Shown here one piece after another: positions 1-6,182 of a DNA stretch of 7,848 bases. Below the pieces are notes generated by a model. It made no database searches. It worked only from the letters and a program-made list of their open reading frames with translations, and was not told the origin of the DNA. The translations under genes were made by a program, and so were the position numbers. The DNA is from Rhodobacterales bacterium 34-62-10 (GTDB taxonomy: Bacteria > Pseudomonadota > Alphaproteobacteria > Rhodobacterales > Rhodobacteraceae): contig NCJR01000080.1 of assembly GCA_002282555.1 (NCBI GenBank), positions 1 through 7,848 on the forward strand. The letters run 5' to 3'. The first letter of the stretch is position 1, and every line of letters starts with the position of its first letter.

Positions 1-159
1 ATCCACCAGCATGTCGCCCGTGCTCAGACGCATGTTCATCGCGGCGATCAGGCTTTGCCCGCCCGCCAGCACACGGCCCAACCCGTCAGCCTGCGCCAGC
101 AAATCCAGCGCGTGCGCGACATCCCTTGCCCGAGCATAGCCGCCCGCCAAAGCCTTCAT
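1..159 (-). CDS. Molybdenum hydroxylase FAD-binding subunit (CoxM/xanthine dehydrogenase type), N-terminal part
   Basis: Only the first 53 residues are inside the window; the gene runs off the left edge. The segment AGGQSLIAAMNMRLS (residues 32-46), followed by a hydrophobic LVD, matches the flavin-binding signature of the medium subunit of molybdopterin hydroxylases (CO dehydrogenase CoxM, xanthine dehydrogenase FAD domain), where the Gly-Gly-Gln-Ser loop contacts FAD. In the family this subunit passes electrons from the Mo/[2Fe-2S] subunits to FAD in a cytoplasmic complex. The start is supported by GGGAGGA (166-172, minus strand) six bases upstream. The gene is divergent from a TetR regulator across a palindrome-rich gap, so it is probably that regulator's target. 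The small and large subunits would be expected beyond the left edge. The substrate cannot be inferred from this fragment. Confidence 0.85.
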   Translation of the reverse strand, partial: MKALAGGYARARDVAHALDLLAQADGLGRVLAGGQSLIAAMNMRLSTGDMLVD

Positions 160-198
160 GCGAATTCCTCCCTCACAGGTGCCCGCCTCCACGAGCTT

Positions 199-216
199 GT
201 TGATCATATGATCAAC
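199..216. promoter_or_regulatory. Perfect 18-bp palindrome, candidate TetR operator site 1
   Basis: GTTGATCATATGATCAAC is a perfect inverted repeat with 9-base arms and no spacer. It lies between the divergent FAD-subunit and TetR genes, where TetR-family regulators commonly bind their own intergenic region. A TATGAT hexamer readable on the minus strand inside the palindrome could be a -10 box for the FAD-subunit gene, but no good -35 box accompanies it. Palindromy is seen directly; the operator role is inferred. Confidence 0.65.
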
Positions 217-219
217 CCT

Positions 220-237
220 ATTGATCGAATGATCTAT
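220..237. promoter_or_regulatory. Imperfect second copy of the palindrome, candidate operator site 2
   Basis: ATTGATCGAATGATCTAT keeps the TTGATC and ATGATC cores of the perfect palindrome just upstream and is itself a partial inverted repeat (6 of 9 arm positions pair). Its centre lies 21 bp from the centre of site 1, close to two helical turns. Two regulator dimers could therefore bind on the same face of the DNA. It lies 67 bp upstream of the TetR start codon. Confidence 0.5.
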
Positions 238-304
238 ATCTTGCATGGTTTTGCAAGGGATATTTTTGCGCTACCTCTGGCGGCGTTCACCGTAAGGATG
301 TTTC

Positions 305-934
305 ATGGACCAGACCTCGCCCGACATGACCGCCGCCGAACCTGTCGAGCGTCGCCGCCTGCCGCCCGAGGAACGCCGCCGCCAGATCGTCGAAGGGGCC
401 GTGACCTTCTTTGCCGATGTCGGGCTGGACGGGAAAACCCGCGATCTGGCGAAACGGCTGGGGATCACCCAGTCGCTGCTGTTCAACTATTTCGCCACCA
501 AGGCCGAGATCATCGAGGCCGTCTATGCCCATGTCTATATCGACCGGCTGTCACCCGACTGGCCCGCGCGCCTGACGGATCGCACAGTGCCGCTGCGCAC
601 CCGGATGCTGACCTTCTATACCGAATACAGCCAGTTGATCTTTGAATATGAATGGATGCGGATCTTCATGTTCTCGGGCCTGGCCGGGGCCGAGTTGAAC
701 CGCCGCTACCTGCACCATATGGGCAGCGTGATCCTGCATCCGCTGCTGGAGGAAATCCGCGCCGCCGCCCCCCAGCCCGTCGATCCGCAGATGGAGGATA
801 TCTGGAACCTGCATGGCGGCATCGTCTATATCGGCATCCGCCGTCACATCTATCAGGTGCCCACGCCCGACGATCCCGCACAGGCGATTGCGCGGGCTGT
901 GGACCGCTTCCTGCATTCTTATGGCGTGGCCTGA
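305..934 (+). CDS. TetR/AcrR-family transcriptional regulator
   Basis: This 209-residue protein has the usual TetR size and layout. The N-terminal DNA-binding domain covers about residues 22-72, with helix-turn-helix KTRDLAKRLGITQSLLFNYF (44-63) followed by ATKAEII, the typical TetR signature where the recognition helix ends in a Tyr-Phe pair before a Lys. The remaining ~135 residues are the helical ligand and dimerisation domain, which is not conserved enough to name a ligand. Start: AAGGA at 294-298 lies six bases before the ATG. An Arg-rich stretch (RRRLPPEERRR, 17-27) precedes helix 1. The gene is divergent from the Mo-hydroxylase FAD subunit and is preceded by two palindromic sites, so it most likely represses itself and that operon in response to the substrate or a related compound. 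Family assignment is firm; the target is inferred. Confidence 0.93.
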   Translation: MDQTSPDMTAAEPVERRRLPPEERRRQIVEGAVTFFADVGLDGKTRDLAKRLGITQSLLFNYFATKAEIIEAVYAHVYIDRLSPDWPARLTDRTVPLRTRMLTFYTEYSQLIFEYEWMRIFMFSGLAGAELNRRYLHHMGSVILHPLLEEIRAAAPQPVDPQMEDIWNLHGGIVYIGIRRHIYQVPTPDDPAQAIARAVDRFLHSYGVA

Positions 935-949
935 CCCTGCCATGCGAAA

Positions 950-973
950 CGGCCCGCCGTGGAGGGCGGGCCG
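950..973 (-). terminator. GC hairpin between convergent genes, probable terminator
   Basis: A perfect 9-bp stem (CGGCCCGCC with GGCGGGCCG) closes a 6-base loop (959-964). It sits 16 bases past the TetR stop and 26 bases past the OmpA-family stop. Read on the minus strand it is followed by TTTCGC, a short T stretch; on the plus strand no T-run follows. It therefore fits best as a weak intrinsic terminator for the OmpA gene, though it may also slow plus-strand transcripts. Confidence 0.6.
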
Positions 974-998
974 CATGCAGTCTTGAGGTCGGAGTGGA

Positions 999-3278
999 TT
1001 AACGCGACGCGATCAGATCGGTGATGCGGCGCACCGCCACGCGACGGTTCTGACGCTCGCCCTCAAGCGTGGGGATCTTCAGGAAGCGTTCGCCATAGCC
1101 CTGCACCACCATGTTTTCCGGCGGCACATCAAAATATTCGGTCAGCGCAAGCGCCACGCTTTCGGCGCGACGGTCCGACAAAAGCAGGTTGGACGCCGCA
1201 CTGCCGACCGCATCGGTATAACCCTCGATCAGAAACACCTCGCCCGGGTTTTCCCGGATCATTTCCCGCATGAACAGCCCGATATCGCGCAGTTGCTCGG
1301 CCTCGGTCCGCTCAATAGCGGCCGATCCGGTGCGGAAGGTCACGTCCTCGATGCTGATCTGGGGGGCCAACTCGCGCACTTCGACAATCTCGCGCACCTG
1401 ACGCAGGCTGAACGTCCGGTCCAGATCACGCAACTCGGCCTCACGCAGGGCCGCGCGCAATTCATCCGTGCTGCGGGCCTCGCGGAAGGTCAGACGTTGG
1501 CTCGGGGCCGGAGGCAGGGTCGATACATCAACGGGCTCCACAGTCGCGATGTCATCAATCAGCAACGTTTCCCGACCATTGCTGTCGATCACCGACCGAC
1601 GCAGCACCCGACCCGAGGCATCCCGGATCGTGCTCACGCTTGTCCCGTCTTCGCGCGTGGTCAGCGTGATGGTGGATCCGTCATCAAAGCGACGGGTCTC
1701 AACCGTTGCCCCGGGCTGGCGCAACAGGGCATCGTCGTCTTTCAATACCTGATACCGGCCGGAATTGTCCTCGACGATCACACGGTCGCCTGACGTCGCG
1801 GCGACACGCTGCCCGTTCTGAACAATCGCGCCCACGGCCAAAGCCCCAAGTGCCAAAAGTCCTGCCTTTTCAAGATTGGACAACCCGTTGCTGTCGGACT
1901 GCGCCTCGGTGCCCCGTGCGGTGGCGGCGAATTCCTCGTCGCTGCTGCGGGTGCCCGCTTCGGTCACCACTTCGGTTGTGACATCCGCACCGGTCTCGGC
2001 TTCGCTGCTCCCGGTGGCTGCGGTATCGCCCGTGGTCTCGGTCGAGGTCTCACCCGCCGTGGTCTCACCCGTCGCGGCCTCCAGCACCGCCTCGACTGCG
2101 GCAAGGCCCTGAGCTTCCTCTTGCTCGGCCACGATCTCGGCATCTTTCAGAGCAGAGGCTTCCGCCTCTTCCTCGGCAGTTGCCACGGTTTCCGGCTGGG
2201 CAGGCTCGGCTTCGGCGACAGCCTCAGCCTCGGTCCCTGGTGCTGTATCCGCGGGGGCCGTCGCTGCATCCGCCGTAGTATCTCCCGCCGTTTCAGCTTC
2301 GGTCGCCGTATCAGCCTCAGCCTCGGCTGTCGCCTCTGCGCCGGCTTCGGGGGGCGTGTCGGTTTCGGCTGTGGTGTCCGTCTCGACCTCGGTGGTGGCG
2401 TCCTGCGCGTTCTCTGTGGCCGCTTGCGCCGCGGCCTCGGCCTCCTGCGCTGCGCGTTCAGCCTCTGTGATCGCTTCGTCCGCTGCATCGCTGACGGCTT
2501 CGGCCGCATCATCAACGGCGCTTTCCGCCTGTTCTTCCATCTTGGCGGCGGCGGCGGCTTCTGCTTCCACCGCAGCTTCGGCCTCTGCCTCGGCTTGTGC
2601 CACGCGCGCGGCTTCGGCTTCAGCCGCGTCTTCGGCGGCAGCAGCGGCAGCGGCGGCCTGTTCCGCCTCGGCTGCAGCGGCGGCCTGTTCCGCCTCGGCT
2701 GCAGCGGCGTTGGCAGCTTCGGCTTGGGCCGCAGCCGCCGCGTCAGCCTCGGCTTGCGCGGTCTCTTCCGCTGCGGCCTGTGCCTGTCCCGCTTCTTCTG
2801 CTGCGGCACGTGCGGCGGCTTCGGCTTCGGCCGCAGCTTGCGCCTCCGCCGCAGGATCAACCTCGGCTGTGGCAGCAACCGTGGCCGTTCCCTCAACCGA
2901 GGCTTCACGTTCCGCATTCTCGATTGCGGCGCTCAGAAGCCCGATCCGTTCCTCGACACTCAGCGCCGATGTCAGTTCATCTTCGGCCGAACGGTCCGCC
3001 GCATCCGGCAAACCATTTGTCAGAAGCAGTTCCAACTCGGCCCGCAGCATGTCGATATCACACCGCTCGGTATCGACCTCGCCCTCGCTGAAGCACGATG
3101 TCACCTCGGCCTCCGCCTGCGTTTGCGCAAGAAAAAGGCGCTCCGACTCGGTATTCACGCTGGATTGATGCGCCGAATGCGGGGTCAATGCACGAATCTG
3201 CGCCATCGCGGGATAGGGCTGGATCAGCGAGATTGCCAGAAGACTGGCGGTCGTCGTTTTCAATGCTCTGCGTGTCAT
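999..3278 (-). CDS. Secreted OmpA-family protein with long Ala/Glu-rich region
   Basis: 759 residues. A Sec signal peptide (MTRRALKTTT, then a hydrophobic core) ends at a likely signal peptidase site AMA|Q after residue 26. Next come a short region with two Cys (62 and 73, possible disulfide), a low-complexity Ala/Glu region (about 131-300, likely helical or coiled coil), an Ala/Thr/Glu region (about 300-450), a 15-residue hydrophobic segment (472-486) and a beta-rich part with DGSTITLTTREDGT (about 495-580). The C-terminal OmpA domain (about 640-755) carries YTDAVGSAASNLLLSDRRA; D689 and R704 have the spacing of the peptidoglycan-binding Asp/Arg pair of OmpA/Pal. The protein probably sits in the envelope and holds the peptidoglycan. 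An upstream in-frame ATG (3488) would overlap the previous gene and bury the signal peptide, so the ATG at 3278 with AAAGG (3286-3290) is chosen. Cellular role unknown. Confidence 0.88.
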   Translation of the reverse strand: MTRRALKTTTASLLAISLIQPYPAMAQIRALTPHSAHQSSVNTESERLFLAQTQAEAEVTSCFSEGEVDTERCDIDMLRAELELLLTNGLPDAADRSAEDELTSALSVEERIGLLSAAIENAEREASVEGTATVAATAEVDPAAEAQAAAEAEAAARAAAEEAGQAQAAAEETAQAEADAAAAAQAEAANAAAAEAEQAAAAAEAEQAAAAAAAAEDAAEAEAARVAQAEAEAEAAVEAEAAAAAKMEEQAESAVDDAAEAVSDAADEAITEAERAAQEAEAAAQAATENAQDATTEVETDTTAETDTPPEAGAEATAEAEADTATEAETAGDTTADAATAPADTAPGTEAEAVAEAEPAQPETVATAEEEAEASALKDAEIVAEQEEAQGLAAVEAVLEAATGETTAGETSTETTGDTAATGSSEAETGADVTTEVVTEAGTRSSDEEFAATARGTEAQSDSNGLSNLEKAGLLALGALAVGAIVQNGQRVAATSGDRVIVEDNSGRYQVLKDDDALLRQPGATVETRRFDDGSTITLTTREDGTSVSTIRDASGRVLRRSVIDSNGRETLLIDDIATVEPVDVSTLPPAPSQRLTFREARSTDELRAALREAELRDLDRTFSLRQVREIVEVRELAPQISIEDVTFRTGSAAIERTEAEQLRDIGLFMREMIRENPGEVFLIEGYTDAVGSAASNLLLSDRRAESVALALTEYFDVPPENMVVQGYGERFLKIPTLEGERQNRRVAVRRITDLIASR
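2654..2707 (-). repeat. Two perfect 27-bp tandem repeats inside the OmpA-family gene
   Basis: The unit beginning CGGCCTGTTCCGCCTCGG occurs twice back to back with no mismatch (2654-2680 and 2681-2707). It adds a nine-residue Ala/Glu/Gln unit to the low-complexity region and keeps the frame. The identity at DNA level, including wobble bases, points to a recent duplication by slippage rather than selection for protein sequence alone. Confidence 0.9.
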
Positions 3279-3456
3279 GTCTGTGCCTTTGTGCTGTGCC
3301 CAAGCTGGGCCGTGCCGGACCGCATCCCGAAGGACTTGGCTTATCTGGACACTCAACGCAGAAGGAGCAGCATCCGTTCCGTCACATTGCCGTGTATCGC
3401 GCAACGCCCCGACCGCACAGGCCTGTGCCCGCCGATCTTGCTTGTTTGCCTGTGGC
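3279..3456 (-). other. Intergenic leader region of the OmpA-family gene
   Basis: This 178-bp gap separates the AhpD-like stop from the OmpA-family start, so the OmpA gene probably has its own promoter here. I see no convincing -35/-10 pair. The notable element is a perfect 14-bp palindrome GCACAGGCCTGTGC (3415-3428), 29 bases past the AhpD-like stop. It has no T-run and would form only a short hairpin. The motif GCACAG recurs just upstream of the OmpA start. Function unknown. Confidence 0.4.
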
Positions 3457-3864
3457 TCAGGTCTTGTCTGCCAGAAAGGCATCGTCAATCGGCGGCCGGA
3501 TCGCGTTCAGGATATGGTTGGTCTTGCCCGCCGTGGCCACAACGCGCAACAAATCGGCCTGTTCCGCCGCCGTCATGCCCTTGGCGCGGGCCGCAGCCAG
3601 ATGCGAATGGGTGCAGTAATCGCAGGCGTTGGCGATGGATACGGCGGCATAGATCATTTCCTTGACCTTGGGATCAAGCGCCGATGGCGTGGCCAGCACC
3701 GCCTTGACGTCGCGCCAGACCTCTTCCAGCAGACCGGGATCAAAGGCCAGATAGCGCCAGACATTGTTGATGAAATCCGATTGCCGCGTGGCGCGGATAT
3801 CATCGAAAACCGCCTTCACGCGGGGATCGGCTTCGGGATCGGCAGGGGGGGTGACGGTGGCCAT
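3457..3864 (-). CDS. AhpD-like / carboxymuconolactone decarboxylase family protein
   Basis: 135 residues, a usual length for single-domain members. The redox motif is complete: E69, C81, C84 and H88 follow E-x11-C-x2-C-x3-H, the arrangement of the catalytic residues of mycobacterial AhpD (alkylhydroperoxidase). The motif reads ANACDYCTHSH. In the family the Cys pair reduces peroxides or acts as a thiol-disulfide centre; members without the Cys pair are decarboxylases, so a redox role is more likely here than true carboxymuconolactone decarboxylation. No signal peptide is seen, so it is probably cytoplasmic. Start: AAGGAG (minus strand, 3871-3876) six bases before ATG 3864. The frame stays open upstream, but that extension only mirrors the cyclase gene in another frame. 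It follows the exported cyclase by 53 bp and is probably cotranscribed with it. Confidence 0.88.
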   Translation of the reverse strand: MATVTPPADPEADPRVKAVFDDIRATRQSDFINNVWRYLAFDPGLLEEVWRDVKAVLATPSALDPKVKEMIYAAVSIANACDYCTHSHLAAARAKGMTAAEQADLLRVVATAGKTNHILNAIRPPIDDAFLADKT

Positions 3865-3883
3865 CGGATGCTCCTTGAAAACA

Positions 3884-3909
3884 AGGGGGCGCGCTGCGGC
3901 ACGCCCCCT
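3884..3909 (-). terminator. Hairpin with T-rich tail between cyclase and AhpD-like genes (attenuator-like)
   Basis: AGGGGGCG pairs perfectly with CGCCCCCT (8-bp stem, 10-base loop), and on the minus strand it is followed directly by TGTTTTC, an imperfect T tract. The hairpin begins nine bases past the cyclase stop, and the T tract runs into the AAGGAG ribosome-binding site of the AhpD-like gene. It could be a partial terminator that lowers expression of the second gene, or a 3' stabilising hairpin for the cyclase message. Confidence 0.6.
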
Positions 3910-3917
3910 ATTGTCGG

Positions 3918-4751
3918 TCAGATCAGGGTGAAGACGCGTGCAGGCCCGCCGGTGCCGCCGCGATGCTTGGGCGCGCCCACCACCAGTGTCGCCCCCGCCG
4001 CAGGGACCGCATCCAGATTGGCCAGACATTCGATGCCCCAGCGGTTCTGCGGCAACCACGCGTAATGCGCCGCGAAATCCGGCGAGATCCCGTGATCCAG
4101 CGACAGCGTATCGCTGGCAATGCCCGCAGCGCCGGTTTCCAGCAACATCTGCGCCGCCTCGACATGGAAGCCGGGGAAATGCATCTTGCCTTCGGCATCG
4201 GCGTTGCGGAACTTGGGATCGTTCACAAAGGCGCCCCAGCCCGAGTTCATCGCAACACAGGCGCGCTCCGGGATCGGGCCATTGGCGGCGATCCACGCCT
4301 TCAGGTCGTCGGGCGTCACCTGTGCATCCGCATCGGCGGCGGCGCGTTCGCGGATATCCACCACACACAGCGGCACGATCAGGTTCTCGACCGCGATCTC
4401 ATCGACCGAGGTGCCATCCGCCGAAAAATGCAGCGGTGCATCCACATGCGTGCCCGTATGTTCATTCACCCGCAATTCCTTGAGGTTGAAGCTGTGTTCG
4501 GCGAAATTGAACTTCTGTTCCTCGAAGAATTGCTGATCGCCGAAAAAGGTGGGGAATTCCGGGTGGATCGTATGGGTCATGTCCGCCACACTTGCGTGGC
4601 TGGCCGCCGCCACAGGCCGCGCGCCCAGCAGCGCCGCGCCGCCCGCCCCGCCAAGGGCCACCGCAGCCGCACTCGCAGCGGTGCCGCGAAACAGATCGCG
4701 GCGGCTCAACATCCGGTTCTTTACTGAAGTCATCACACAGGCAAGGCACAT
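3918..4751 (-). CDS. Tat-exported cyclase-family (kynurenine formamidase-like) metal hydrolase
   Basis: 277 residues. The N-terminus has a twin-arginine signal, SRRDLFRG (16-23), then an Ala/Gly-rich hydrophobic stretch and a likely cleavage near residue 50 (VAAA-SH), so the folded enzyme should reach the periplasm. The mature part fits the cyclase family (kynurenine formamidase KynB, isatin hydrolase relatives): EHTGTHVDAPLHF supplies the metal ligands H98, H102, D104 and H108. FPGFHVEAAQML (192-203), SDTLSLDHG (213-221) and IECLANLDAVPAAGA (240-254) are further family segments. Members hydrolyse amides or ring-opened lactams using Zn or Mn. The substrate here is unknown. Start: GGGAG (4761-4765) lies nine bases before ATG 4751. 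Internal ATGs at residues 7 and 14 keep the RR motif but have poorer ribosome-binding sites. The AhpD-like gene follows. Confidence 0.88.
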   Translation of the reverse strand: MCLACVMTSVKNRMLSRRDLFRGTAASAAAVALGGAGGAALLGARPVAAASHASVADMTHTIHPEFPTFFGDQQFFEEQKFNFAEHSFNLKELRVNEHTGTHVDAPLHFSADGTSVDEIAVENLIVPLCVVDIRERAAADADAQVTPDDLKAWIAANGPIPERACVAMNSGWGAFVNDPKFRNADAEGKMHFPGFHVEAAQMLLETGAAGIASDTLSLDHGISPDFAAHYAWLPQNRWGIECLANLDAVPAAGATLVVGAPKHRGGTGGPARVFTLI

Positions 4752-4874
4752 CGTTTCACACTCCCTGTTTGTTGGGGGCGGGTCCGTCCCGTCCTTTGGG
4801 TGGGCGGATCAGTCCCGCCCTGCCGACCAGCCTCGCGCCCTGCGCCTGTTGCTGTCAACCGAGTCGGTGATCCC

Positions 4875-5408
4875 TCACTTGATCAGCGGTATCAATGTCT
4901 TGAACGCCGGATGATCCGCGCCGCCCAGCCATTCAAAGATCACCATCTCGGTGGTGACGATCTCGGCCCCGTGCGCCTGCATCCGCGCCAGACCTGCCTG
5001 CCGGTTCGCCTCCGTGCGTGATCCGCAGGCATCGGCCACCACATAGACCTGCCGCCCCATCGCGCGCAGCCCCAACACGGTTTGCAGTACGCAGACATGC
5101 GCTTCACAGCCACAGACGACCAGGGCCGTGTCTCCTGCTAGGTGTGCAGCGATGGCCGGATCGCGCAGGCTGTCGAAACACATCTTCGGCAAAGCCTCAT
5201 CTTGCTGGATATCCAGCCCCTCGACCGTCCGCCCCAGCCCGCGCGGGTTCTGCTCTGTCACATGGCGTCGGATGTTCAGAACCTCTGCCGCACGGATCAG
5301 GCGCGCTGCATTGGCAAGGCGCAGGTCAGACTGGTCGATGGCGGGCATCAGCCGCGCTTGCAGGTCGATCACCAGCAGGGCGGATCGGTCAGGGTCGATC
5401 AAAGGCAT
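4875..5408 (-). CDS. Isochorismatase-family cysteine hydrolase (ISOC2-like)
   Basis: 177 residues. The catalytic triad of the family is present: D15 in LLVIDLQ, K75 in LPKMCFD, and nucleophile C106 in CEAHVCVLQT. The stretches VTEQNPRGLG (50-59), VVADACGSRTEANRQAGLARM (in part) and the C-terminal DHPAFKTLIPLIK resemble the ISOC1/ISOC2 and YcaC-like branch rather than true isochorismatase or nicotinamidase. Members hydrolyse amides or vinyl-ether-like bonds through a thiol intermediate; the natural substrate of this branch is poorly defined. It should be cytoplasmic, as no signal or membrane segment is seen. Start: GGAG (5415-5418, minus strand) six bases before the ATG. It follows the M15-like gene by 21 bp, so the two are probably cotranscribed. 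The cyclase gene follows after a 123-bp gap. Confidence 0.9.
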   Translation of the reverse strand: MPLIDPDRSALLVIDLQARLMPAIDQSDLRLANAARLIRAAEVLNIRRHVTEQNPRGLGRTVEGLDIQQDEALPKMCFDSLRDPAIAAHLAGDTALVVCGCEAHVCVLQTVLGLRAMGRQVYVVADACGSRTEANRQAGLARMQAHGAEIVTTEMVIFEWLGGADHPAFKTLIPLIK

Positions 5409-5429
5409 GTCACTCTCCGGGCTAGGTCA

Positions 5430-6077
5430 TTACAGTGTGGGCCCTTGGGTCGCCACTGGAAAGCCCTCATACCAATCGGCATGCGATCCGGCATGGTTGG
5501 CCATGCCCGGCTTGGTCAGACAGCCACGTGGCGCGATATAGCTGTCGATCCGCCGCTCGGGGTCCTCGCGCCATGTCAGGTTGAAGGCTGCGTTGATCGG
5601 GAAATAATACTGGCTGTGATAGGGCAGGTGATCATGGACCCACCACGCCAAGGCCCGCCAATCCGCGCCCGCCGCATAGCGGTCCGCAAACCATGGGACG
5701 ACGATGCAGGCGGTGGCCCCCATCCGGCCCGCCCCATCGCGCAGATCCCAGATGTGATTGGCCGCCGAATTCGTATTCGACGCGCAGGGATAGCCCGCCT
5801 TGCCCGCCCGCTGTTGCGCATTGCAAAAGGCGTTCAGCGCGGCACTGCGATAGGCCGAGCGTATGGCGATACACCCGAACGCGGCCTGCAATGGCTCCAG
5901 CAGATCCTCGCACAAACGCTGCCCTGCTGCGATGGCCAGATCCGGATCGTCGGGGATGTTCGGGATGCCATGAAACGTGGCCACCTCGCTATGCAGGAAA
6001 TCTCGCATGTAGAATGATCGCGACAGCCGCACCCGGCCCAGATCATCCAGCGCCTTGACGCTTTGGGGTTTGCGCAT
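5430..6077 (-). CDS. Conserved hypothetical protein, distantly peptidase M15-like
   Basis: 215 residues from the chosen start. The opening FYMRDFLHSEVATFHGIPN, then a helix and EPLQAAFGCIAIRSAYRS, resembles the N-terminal half of peptidase M15A-type (D-Ala-D-Ala carboxypeptidase fold) proteins, in which a strand followed by SGYRS leads to SxHxxGxAxD. Here that zinc motif is altered: NHIWDLRD carries His and Asp, and the usual Gly-x-Ala-x-Asp is missing. A later WWVHDHLPYH (residues 155-164 of the longer form) could supply a further ligand. No signal peptide is seen. I would not claim peptidase activity. Start: ATG 6077 has GAAGGG (6085-6090) at good spacing; the in-frame ATG at 6107 has no ribosome-binding site and lies in a 13-bp tandem duplication. 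TTGCAG-N16-TAGCCT (6162 down to 6135) is a weak candidate promoter. It probably starts the transcript that includes the isochorismatase-like gene. Confidence 0.72.
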   Translation of the reverse strand: MRKPQSVKALDDLGRVRLSRSFYMRDFLHSEVATFHGIPNIPDDPDLAIAAGQRLCEDLLEPLQAAFGCIAIRSAYRSAALNAFCNAQQRAGKAGYPCASNTNSAANHIWDLRDGAGRMGATACIVVPWFADRYAAGADWRALAWWVHDHLPYHSQYYFPINAAFNLTWREDPERRIDSYIAPRGCLTKPGMANHAGSHADWYEGFPVATQGPTL

Positions 6078-6099
6078 CGGTTTGCCCTTCGTTGTGCCC

Positions 6100-6125
6100 G
6101 TCGCCATGTCGGGTCGCCATGTCGG
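6100..6125. repeat. Perfect 13-bp tandem duplication upstream of the M15-like gene
   Basis: GTCGCCATGTCGG occurs twice in a row (6100-6112 and 6113-6125). The first copy creates, on the minus strand, an ATG in frame with the M15-like protein (6107) and so lengthens the apparent open frame. The copies are identical, suggesting recent slippage. Confidence 0.85.
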
Positions 6126-6182
6126 GCTGGCACAAGGCTACAGAAACCGCGCCAAGCTGCAAACCCTGCGCCATTGCCTGCG

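Noticed and set aside
305..976. Other frames across the TetR gene (both strands)
   Set aside because: They are Arg/Pro/His-rich shadows of the TetR frame, which carries a recognisable helix-turn-helix.
3279..3488. Upstream extension of the OmpA-family protein to an ATG at 3488
   Set aside because: It would add 70 residues before a clear signal peptide and overlap the AhpD-like gene; the start at 3278 has AAAGG at good spacing.
2121..3665. Long plus-strand open frames opposite the OmpA-family gene (514 and 270 codons, Ser/Ala/Cys-rich or Arg/Gly-rich)
   Set aside because: They mirror the GC-rich Ala/Glu codons on the other strand, where stops are rare. Their composition is not protein-like, and the minus-strand gene has a signal peptide and an OmpA domain.
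3865..4368. Extended 303-codon version of the AhpD-like frame
   Set aside because: The added part is Arg/Cys/Gly-rich and lies antiparallel in frame only to the cyclase gene on the same strand; the real start has a strong ribosome-binding site.
4802..4820. 6-bp GC inverted repeat (GGGCGG/CCGCCC) between the isochorismatase-like and cyclase genes
   Set aside because: The stem is short and there is no T tract on either strand; expected by chance in GC-rich DNA.
4853..4858. Consensus TTGACA on the minus strand upstream of the cyclase gene
   Set aside because: No AT-rich -10 element lies 15-19 bases downstream, so a promoter cannot be supported.
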